A DNA stretch of 18,389 nucleotides from NCBI GenBank assembly GCA_937958285.1, contig CALFXQ010000187.1, positions 1 through 18,389 on the forward strand. The letters run 5' to 3'. Every line of letters starts with the position of its first letter. Positions within the stretch are counted from its first letter, which is position 1. A program made the position numbers and the translations under genes. The notes below the pieces were generated by a model, which was given only the letters and a program-made list of their open reading frames with translations, was not told where the DNA came from and ran no database searches. Of this stretch, positions 13,080 to 18,389 are shown piece after piece. Source of the stretch: an uncultured Fusibacter sp. (GTDB lineage: Bacteria; Bacillota; Clostridia; Peptostreptococcales; Acidaminobacteraceae).

Positions 13080-13655
13080 ATGGCATCTATCAAAGGTACT
13101 AAATCAGAGCAAAATTTGTTAAAGGCATTTGCTGGTGAGTCTCAAGCGAGAAACCGTTATACAATGTTTGCTAAGCAAGCGCAAAAGGAAGGCTTCCATC
13201 AGATCTCTAAACTCTTTTTAGAAACAGCTGATAATGAGCGCGTGCATGCAGAGCGTTTCTTTAGCTTCTTAGAGGGCGGTGGTGTTGAGATTACTGCAAT
13301 GTATCCAGCTGGAAAAGTTGGCACAACCCTCGAGAACTTAAAAGAAGCAGCTGCAGGCGAGAATGAAGAGTACACAGAACTTTATCCACACTTTGCAGCT
13401 GTTGCAAAAGAAGAAGGATTCCCTCAAGTCGCTGCAGCGTTCTTAATGATTGCAAAAGTCGAGAAGGAGCACGAACAGCGCTACCTTAAACTTGCTGAAA
13501 ACATCGAAGCAGAGCTCGTATTTAAAAAAGAAGAGCAACAGCGTTGGAAATGCGATAAGTGCGGTTATGTTCACGAAGGCGAATCTGCACCAGAAACTTG
13601 CCCAGCATGTCTGCATCCAAAGAGTTACTTCGAAATCAAAGAGACAAACTATTAA
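13080..13655 (+). CDS. rbr: Rubrerythrin, NADH/rubredoxin-dependent peroxide reductase
   Basis: A 191-residue cytoplasmic peroxidase of anaerobes that reduces hydrogen peroxide to water. The four-helix diiron domain (1 to about 145) has Glu20, Glu53, His56, Glu94, Glu97, Glu128 and His131, the canonical ligand set. The C-terminal rubredoxin-like domain (about 155-191) has Cys158, Cys161, Cys174 and Cys177 (CDKC and CPAC). Length and order match classical rubrerythrin, not the reversed form. AAAAGGAG precedes the ATG by seven bases. It is the last gene of the cluster; two hairpins follow. Electrons probably come from the rubredoxins at the start of the operon. I see no separate PerR-type box upstream, so regulation would be through the cluster promoter. 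Confidence 0.97.
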   Translation: MASIKGTKSEQNLLKAFAGESQARNRYTMFAKQAQKEGFHQISKLFLETADNERVHAERFFSFLEGGGVEITAMYPAGKVGTTLENLKEAAAGENEEYTELYPHFAAVAKEEGFPQVAAAFLMIAKVEKEHEQRYLKLAENIEAELVFKKEEQQRWKCDKCGYVHEGESAPETCPACLHPKSYFEIKETNY

Positions 13656-13680
13656 TAGAAACGGCGGTTAAATAACGCTC

Positions 13681-13711
13681 AAATGCCCATTGTATTGGTT
13701 AGAGGCATTTT
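13681..13711 (+). terminator. First hairpin after rubrerythrin
   Basis: AAATGCC (13681-13687) pairs with GGCATTT (13704-13710) around a 16-base loop, followed by only a short TTTT. It may be a weak terminator or a 3' stabilising stem. Confidence 0.45.
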
Positions 13712-13738
13712 AGCATAATCGCATTTATACGAGTGACG

Positions 13739-13774
13739 AATAAACCTTCATATTCTTTGAGGGTTTATTTTTTT
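13739..13774 (+). terminator. Rho-independent terminator of the oxidative-stress operon
   Basis: AATAAACC (13739-13746) pairs with GGTTTATT (13762-13769), followed by an unbroken T-run to 13774. It lies 84 bases after the rubrerythrin stop. The remainder up to 13874 is A/T-rich; a possible promoter there, TTGCGC at 13796 with TGC-TAGTAT at 13815-13823, is weak. Confidence 0.75.
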
Positions 13775-13874
13775 ATGCGCGCTACGGGCTTTTCATTGCG
13801 CTATACTTTTGATATGCTAGTATTAGATAATATTTAGATTGTCAAAATAATTGAGCAATACTTTGGAGGATTCT

Positions 13875-14981
13875 ATGATTAATCAAGAGCGATTGTTAAA
13901 GCGTTTTTTAGAGTTGGTGCAGATCGACAGTGAAACAGGCAATGAAAAACCCGTTGCCGACTATATTGAGCCAATACTCAAGCAGATTGGTTTTGAAGTG
14001 TTTTACGACCAGGCAAATCTGAAGTTTCCCTCGAATACTGGGAACTTAATTGCAAGAAGGGGAAACACAGATACACCTGAGGCGCTTCTGTTCTCATCCC
14101 ATATGGATACTGTAATGCCAGGCCTAGGCGTTAAACCTCAGGTGCGCGATGGCTACGTCTATAGCGATGGCACGACCATTTTAGGCGGAGACGACAAAGC
14201 GGGCATTGCGGCGATTATAGAGGCACTTGAATCTGCAAAAGATCAAAACTTAGACACCAAACCCATAGAAATCGTATTTTGTATCGCTGAAGAAGGTGGC
14301 CTTAATGGTTCAAAGTACTTAGACTACAGTTTAGTTAAAGCTAAGCGCGGTGTGGTTCTAGATAGCGGCGGGGCACCAGGCGAAGTAATACTAAGGGGCC
14401 CAGCACAAGACAAAATCAATGTGCGCATTAAGGGGAAGCCGGCTCATGCTGGTGTTTGTCCAGAAGAGGGCATTAGCGCCATTCAAATTGCCGCCTCTGC
14501 TATTAATCGCATGCAGCTTCTGAGAATTGACGAAGATACCACTGCAAATATTGGTACGATTGCAGGCGGCCAAGCTACGAATATTGTGTGCCCAGAGGTC
14601 TTAATTAAGGCTGAGGCCCGTTCGCAGGCCAATGACAAATTAGAAAAACAGACAAAACACATGGTGGCCTGCTTCGAGGCGGCTGCTTTGGAATTCGGTG
14701 CAGTGGCAGAGATTGAAGTGGAGCGCGCTTACGATGCATTCTCAGTGTCGGAGGATGCGAGCATTGTTCAAGATGTTACACAAGCGATGGCTGCACTTGG
14801 CATTGTTGCCCATTACGGCAGCACAGGTGGTGGCTCAGATACCAACAACTACAATCGCAATGGCATAGAGGCGGTTAACTTGGGTATTGGTATGGAGAAG
14901 GTACATACCTTAAACGAGCGCATTGCCCTTGTGAATTTAGAGCGCTCTGCTGACTTGGTGCTACAACTTATTAAGGGTTAG
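13875..14981 (+). CDS. M20-family metallopeptidase (peptidase T-like)
   Basis: A 368-residue cytoplasmic zinc peptidase, probably cleaving small peptides. Two-metal site residues are visible: His76 and Asp78 (SSHMDT), Asp106 (GGDDKAG), catalytic Glu139 and metal Glu140 (AEEGG), Asp163 (LDSGG) and His344 (KVHTLNE). The lid or dimerisation domain runs from about 176 to 290 and includes GKPAHAGVCPEEG. The layout fits the PepT-like or YqjE branch; the exact substrate (tripeptide, other amide) cannot be told. TTGGAGG five bases before ATG 13875 decides the start over an in-frame TTG at 13851. It is separated by 10 bases from the HD-domain gene, which shares its operon. Confidence 0.9.
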   Translation: MINQERLLKRFLELVQIDSETGNEKPVADYIEPILKQIGFEVFYDQANLKFPSNTGNLIARRGNTDTPEALLFSSHMDTVMPGLGVKPQVRDGYVYSDGTTILGGDDKAGIAAIIEALESAKDQNLDTKPIEIVFCIAEEGGLNGSKYLDYSLVKAKRGVVLDSGGAPGEVILRGPAQDKINVRIKGKPAHAGVCPEEGISAIQIAASAINRMQLLRIDEDTTANIGTIAGGQATNIVCPEVLIKAEARSQANDKLEKQTKHMVACFEAAALEFGAVAEIEVERAYDAFSVSEDASIVQDVTQAMAALGIVAHYGSTGGGSDTNNYNRNGIEAVNLGIGMEKVHTLNERIALVNLERSADLVLQLIKG

Positions 14982-14991
14982 AGGTGAACAT

Positions 14992-15567
14992 ATGACCTAC
15001 GAAAGACCAGGCGTAATCGCATTGTTGTATGCACATGTAAAGTCAGAGAGCCTTAGAAAGCACTGCTTTGCAGTGGAGGCAGGGATGTTGGGCTATGCGC
15101 GCTTTATTGGGCTCGATGATGCTGAGCGCAGTGAGTGGCAGGCCTGTGGGTTGCTGCACGACCTAGACTTTGAATCGCACCCAGAGACACACCCACATCA
15201 GGGCATAAAGTGGTTGACCGAAGCGGGTTACAGCGAGTATTTCACCAAGGCTGTATTGGGGCATGCACAAGACGATGCATCAGCACGCGAATCGACAATG
15301 GCAAAAGTACTTTTTGCTGTCGACGAGCTTTCGAGTTTTATTGTGGCGGTGGCATTAATGCGCCCCGAGGGTTTTGATGGACTTGGCGTAAAATCTGTTA
15401 CTAAAAAACTCAAAGATAAAGCCTTTGCCCGAGCAGTTGATCGAGACGGTATTAAGCTAGGTGCTGAGGCGCTGTCGATGGAACTCTCGCAGTTGATTGA
15501 AATCGTAATAAACGGATTGATTGAGCAACAGGCGATCTTAAAAAATGAAGGCCTTTCGTTAATATAA
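14992..15567 (+). CDS. HD-domain protein, probable metal-dependent phosphohydrolase
   Basis: A 191-residue soluble protein. The HD pattern is readable: His24 (LRKHCFAVE), His56-Asp57 (LLHDLDFE), His91 (VLGHAQDD) and Asp111 (AVDELSSF), residues expected to bind one or two metals. HD proteins hydrolyse phosphate esters of nucleotides or signalling molecules; the substrate here is unknown. A His-rich stretch ESHPETHPHQG follows the HD motif. It lacks a GYP motif, so it is not an obvious cyclic-di-GMP enzyme, and it is too short for RelA/SpoT. Its ribosome binding site GAGGTG overlaps the end of the peptidase gene, showing translational closeness. A perfect terminator follows. Confidence 0.85.
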   Translation: MTYERPGVIALLYAHVKSESLRKHCFAVEAGMLGYARFIGLDDAERSEWQACGLLHDLDFESHPETHPHQGIKWLTEAGYSEYFTKAVLGHAQDDASARESTMAKVLFAVDELSSFIVAVALMRPEGFDGLGVKSVTKKLKDKAFARAVDRDGIKLGAEALSMELSQLIEIVINGLIEQQAILKNEGLSLI

Positions 15568-15576
15568 GTTTATGAT

Positions 15577-15616
15577 GACCTTTATGGGGAATACCTTATA
15601 AAGGTCTAATTTTTTT
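15577..15616 (+). terminator. Rho-independent terminator after the HD-domain gene
   Basis: A perfect 9-bp stem (15577-15585 GACCTTTAT with 15598-15606 ATAAAGGTC) around a 12-base loop is followed by TAA and a run of seven T, ten bases after the stop codon. Confidence 0.9.
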
Positions 15617-15617
15617 C

Positions 15618-15645
15618 TTGCATTCTGGACTGTATATTTTATAAT
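15618..15645 (+). promoter_or_regulatory. Promoter of the decarboxylase gene
   Basis: TTGCAT (15618-15623) and a perfect TATAAT (15640-15645) are separated by 16 bases, directly after the preceding terminator T-run. Transcription would start near 15652, 40 bases before the TTG start codon. Confidence 0.75.
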
Positions 15646-15691
15646 GATTCTTGTATCTTTAATCATAGAAAGTGACTGTGAGGTGATCTTA

Positions 15692-17143
15692 TTGAACAAA
15701 CAGAAAGAAATGCCATTATTTGAAGCGCTAAAAGTTTACGATGAGCGTCAAGTGGTGCCCTTCGATGTACCAGGTCATAAACATGGTAAAGGGCTGAGTG
15801 TAATGGCGGAGTATTATGGAGAAAAAATGCTGGCTCTCGATGTGAATTCCATGCCATGCCTTGATAATCTCAGCAACCCTATTGGTGTTATTAAAGAAGC
15901 TGAAGATCTTGCAGCAGATGCATTTGGAGCAGACAGTGCATTTTTCTTAGTCAACGGGACATCGGCTGGTATACAGGCGATGATTATGACGGTGTGCGAA
16001 CCGGGCGATAAAATTATCTTGCCTAGAAACTGCCATAAATCGGCCATTTCGGCTTTGATCTTATCGGGTGCAATTCCCATCTATGTCCAGCCTCAAATCG
16101 ATGAGCGACTCGGCATTGCCATGGGTGTAGAGCTAGACGATATCAAGCAGACCATTATTGAAAACCCCGATGCAGCGGCGGTGTTCATTATAAATCCAAC
16201 CTATTACGGTGCAGCGTCAGACCTTAAAGAGATTATTCGCTTTGCCCATCAATACAATATGCTCGTATTGGTCGATGAAGCACATGGTGCGCATTTTCAT
16301 TTTCACCCAGATGTGCCAGCGTCTGCGATGAAGTTGGGCGCCGATATGAGTGCAGTGAGTCTACACAAGACTGGTGGTTCATTGACACAGAGTTCTATAT
16401 TGCTTCTCAACGAAGAGCGCATCAATCATAAAAAAGTTCGTACAACGCTATCCCTTAATCAAACGACTTCTGCATCTTACCTGTTAATGGCTAGCCTAGA
16501 TATCGCACGGCAGCAATTGGCAACTGAGGGCTTCGAACGCATTGATGAGATTTTAAAGCTCTGCGATAACGCACGCACAGAAATTAACAATATTCCGGGT
16601 CTTTATGCATTTGGCCCCGACCAAATTGGCGAAGCTGGCGTCTACGACTTCGACACCACAAAATTAGGTGTGCATGTTGCAAAACTTGGATTAACTGGCT
16701 TTGAAGTGTATGACTTGCTTTTCGAGAAGTACAACATTCAAATAGAAATGGCAGATATGTACAACATACTTGCCATAGTGAGCTTAGGTGATAACAGAGA
16801 AAGTCTGCAAACACTCGTTGCAGCCCTCGCCGATATCGCTACAAACCACGCCAATGCACAGCCACTAGACACAGTCACAGCAGTACTACACAACCCCTAC
16901 GTCATTGTATCGCCACGAGACGCTTACTATGCAAAAAAACACGTAGTTAAATTAGAAGATGCCGTTGGTGAAATAAGCGGTGAATCAATAATGACTTATC
17001 CGCCAGGTATACCAGTGGTCACACCAGGTGAGCGTATTAGCAAAGAAATTGTGGCCCACATTATCGAGCTCAAGAAGCAGCCTTCACTCCTTCAGGGAAC
17101 TGAAGATCCCTATGTCGATCAAATCAAAGTATTAGGTTACTAA
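15692..17143 (+). CDS. speA: Orn/Lys/Arg decarboxylase family, PLP-dependent (SpeA-like)
   Basis: A 483-residue fold-type I PLP enzyme that removes the carboxyl group of a basic amino acid, giving a polyamine or its precursor. Landmarks are PFDVPGHKHG near the start, FFLVNGTSAGIQ (cofactor phosphate region), DEAHGAHF with the PLP-binding Asp, and SLHKTGGSLTQ with Lys226 as Schiff-base lysine. A C-terminal substrate domain (about 390-483) ends PPGIPVVTPGERI. It has no N-terminal response-regulator-like wing, so it belongs to the short Gram-positive type (B. subtilis SpeA is about 490 residues). Arginine is the usual substrate, but lysine or ornithine cannot be excluded. The start is TTG 15692, six bases after GAGGTG; ATG 15710 is 24 bases away and ATG 15644 overlaps the -10. 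It is monocistronic; no other polyamine gene is in the window. Confidence 0.9.
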   Translation: MNKQKEMPLFEALKVYDERQVVPFDVPGHKHGKGLSVMAEYYGEKMLALDVNSMPCLDNLSNPIGVIKEAEDLAADAFGADSAFFLVNGTSAGIQAMIMTVCEPGDKIILPRNCHKSAISALILSGAIPIYVQPQIDERLGIAMGVELDDIKQTIIENPDAAAVFIINPTYYGAASDLKEIIRFAHQYNMLVLVDEAHGAHFHFHPDVPASAMKLGADMSAVSLHKTGGSLTQSSILLLNEERINHKKVRTTLSLNQTTSASYLLMASLDIARQQLATEGFERIDEILKLCDNARTEINNIPGLYAFGPDQIGEAGVYDFDTTKLGVHVAKLGLTGFEVYDLLFEKYNIQIEMADMYNILAIVSLGDNRESLQTLVAALADIATNHANAQPLDTVTAVLHNPYVIVSPRDAYYAKKHVVKLEDAVGEISGESIMTYPPGIPVVTPGERISKEIVAHIIELKKQPSLLQGTEDPYVDQIKVLGY

Positions 17144-17171
17144 AAGCGTTCCAGAGTGAAAATCAAATATT

Positions 17172-17222
17172 AAGGGACTTCCCCACGCGTATTTAACAAT
17201 GTACGTGGGGAAGTCCCTTTAA
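17172..17222. terminator. Bidirectional terminator between the decarboxylase and acetyltransferase genes
   Basis: A perfect 16-bp stem (17172-17187 AAGGGACTTCCCCACG with 17204-17219 CGTGGGGAAGTCCCTT) has a 16-base loop. It is flanked by TTTAATTAT on the right and by TTAATATTTG on the minus strand. It serves two convergent genes; the minus-strand stop codon (17223-17225) is almost at its edge. Confidence 0.9.
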
Positions 17223-18308
17223 TTATGTCTGTGGAATTTGGATTAAAGTACTGGAATCAACCAAAACATCTAAATGATCTAAATAATCTCCGAAGAACAG
17301 AAGACTATCTCTATTGAGGGATTTAAGCCACCCTGCAAGAGCTAAGAGAATAGGCGCTGAGTTAGCATTGAAATCAACATTAAGTGCCTTTAAGAAACAC
17401 CAATAGGAATCGTGGGTATAGAGTTCAAGAGTGCCAACGCGTTGCTGATTGAGGTGTATGTTTACATATTCGCAAATGTTGTGGGTATGCTTGAAGGCCT
17501 CGGCCTCTATGACAATCGCTTCTGTAGTCATAACACTGAAAGTATATGCATTTGCCCAATTAGCATTGACCATCTCTGGCTGAAACCTGTACAGAGATAA
17601 AAGGCGGTTGATAGTCACATTTAATGCATTGGCGGTCAATGAAAATGCTTGTGGCAAGAGGCGGTACCCCCAAAACCATATTGCATTGCCCTTGGCATTG
17701 CCGGTTACATCGACATAGGGTACGAAACCGCATTTAAGGGCTAGACCAGGGGACATGGTATTCGCTTGATTGATTTGAAGATAAGGTGTCTTCGCATGTG
17801 CAATTACTTTTTCGCAAAGGTCAATTGTAACATCGATGGCAATTCCCATGCCTCGATAAGCCTCTTTGGTATACATAATGCCCATTGAATTATCTTCGTG
17901 GACCAATACCCAAGAGACCAACTCATCACCATCGAAGTAGCCAGAGGATGGAAGTGTGTTTAAACTCTCAAGAATACGCAACTTACTTGTATCATCTTTA
18001 TATGTATAGTAAGAATCTATTTCTTCTGCGAATTGAGGTGGAATTGTTTTCACGTCGCGCTTTTTTAAATGAAGAGGCACAGAGGTTGAGGGATAAAAGT
18101 ATAAGTCGCAACGAGAGTCCCACTGCAGTGTAAAGTGAGGTTCAAGGTAATTTGCCACAAAGTTGGACAATCCAGAGAAACCATAGAAGTCCGATGCGAA
18201 GTAATCCCTTATGAGAAGGTCTAAAAAGGACTCTGATGTTGTATAAATATAGCAGAAATAACCTTTTCGAACCAATATCCCCGTGGGCTTTTGCAGATGG
18301 TCCGTCAC
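17223..18308 (-). CDS. GNAT-fold acetyltransferase-like protein with unrecognised C-terminal region
   Basis: A 361-residue protein from the GTG at 18308. The best-supported part is a GNAT acyl-CoA transferase domain: GYFDGDELVSWVLVHEDNSMGIMYT (about 123-147), then the acetyl-CoA loop YRGMGIA (151-157), and SPGLALKCGFVPY (186-198), which resembles the FR47/glycine N-acyltransferase branch. Residues 1 to about 100 look like the matching N-terminal half. About 145 residues after 215 have no motif I recognise. The start is doubtful: no Shine-Dalgarno precedes GTG 18308, and the frame stays open upstream to TAG 18374-18372, encoding NILGIVENTSPEHLEIV-like sequence without a standard start codon. 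The acceptor substrate is unknown. It is convergent with the decarboxylase gene and shares its terminator; its promoter would lie at or beyond the window edge. Confidence 0.75.
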   Translation of the reverse strand: MTDHLQKPTGILVRKGYFCYIYTTSESFLDLLIRDYFASDFYGFSGLSNFVANYLEPHFTLQWDSRCDLYFYPSTSVPLHLKKRDVKTIPPQFAEEIDSYYTYKDDTSKLRILESLNTLPSSGYFDGDELVSWVLVHEDNSMGIMYTKEAYRGMGIAIDVTIDLCEKVIAHAKTPYLQINQANTMSPGLALKCGFVPYVDVTGNAKGNAIWFWGYRLLPQAFSLTANALNVTINRLLSLYRFQPEMVNANWANAYTFSVMTTEAIVIEAEAFKHTHNICEYVNIHLNQQRVGTLELYTHDSYWCFLKALNVDFNANSAPILLALAGWLKSLNRDSLLFFGDYLDHLDVLVDSSTLIQIPQT

Positions 18309-18379
18309 AATTTCGAGATGCTCAGGCGAGGTGTTTTCGACAATACCGAGAATATTAAGGGTTTGAATAGGCTATGTTT

Positions 18380-18389
18380 AGAGGAGGGG
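18380..18389 (+). promoter_or_regulatory. Possible ribosome binding site of a plus-strand gene beyond the window
   Basis: AGAGGAGGGG at the last bases is a strong Shine-Dalgarno on the plus strand. If real, a plus-strand gene starts just past the window edge, divergent from and nearly touching the acetyltransferase-like gene. Confidence 0.3.

Noticed and set aside
15644..15691. ATG 15644 as the start of the decarboxylase
   Set aside because: This ATG overlaps the TATAAT of the promoter, so it would not be transcribed; GAGGTG supports TTG 15692.
1..18389. CRISPR arrays, tRNA or rRNA genes, insertion sequences and attachment sites
   Set aside because: I looked for repeated spacer-like units, cloverleaf patterns, transposase motifs and long terminal inverted repeats on both strands and saw none that I could support.

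Overview
The window looks like a chromosomal segment of an anaerobic, low-to-moderate-GC Firmicute, most likely a clostridial lineage. The evidence is strong AGGAGG-type ribosome binding sites, occasional GTG/TTG starts, intrinsic terminators after most transcription units, and a gene set typical of strict anaerobes: hybrid cluster protein, class F flavodiiron protein, rubredoxins, desulfoferrodoxin and rubrerythrin. I see no tRNA or rRNA gene, CRISPR array, transposase or phage gene.

Layout, left to right. (1) 1-876: C-terminal half of hybrid cluster protein (hcp), then a small cytoplasmic chemoreceptor-like signalling protein (1042-1638). (2) 1694-6089: a thiol/persulfide block. A strong promoter with a G-tract operator precedes an 827-residue four-module protein (CoA-disulfide reductase, rhodanese, TusA, DsrE). 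A second promoter with a similar G-tract operator then drives ccdA, a TlpA-like thioredoxin lipoprotein and a CsoR/CstR-family repressor. (3) 6213-8129: an ABC-F ATPase of the translation-factor or antibiotic-resistance type. (4) 8218-13774: an oxygen and peroxide defence island. A class F flavodiiron protein (minus strand) is divergent from two nearly identical rubredoxins, a PerR repressor, desulfoferrodoxin, ferritin and rubrerythrin (plus strand). The 401-bp divergent region has one PerR-type box at each predicted transcription start and a near-consensus Fur box almost exactly midway. (5) 13875-15567: an M20 peptidase and an HD-domain protein in one operon. (6) 15692-17143: an Orn/Lys/Arg decarboxylase with its own promoter. 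(7) 17223-18308 (minus): an acetyltransferase-like protein with an unrecognised C-terminal region and an unusual 5' end.

How the genes may work together. The oxygen island covers each reduced oxygen species: O2 (flavodiiron protein), superoxide (desulfoferrodoxin), peroxide (rubrerythrin), and free iron (ferritin). Rubredoxins are the likely electron carriers and PerR the regulator. The sulfur block appears to handle low-molecular-weight disulfides or persulfides in the cytoplasm and to pass reducing power across the membrane. Both of its promoters look like targets of the repressor encoded within it. None of the individual families is new. The most interesting signals are the shared G-tract operators of the sulfur block, the symmetric PerR-Fur-PerR control region, the tandem rubredoxins, and the start and C-terminus of the last gene.
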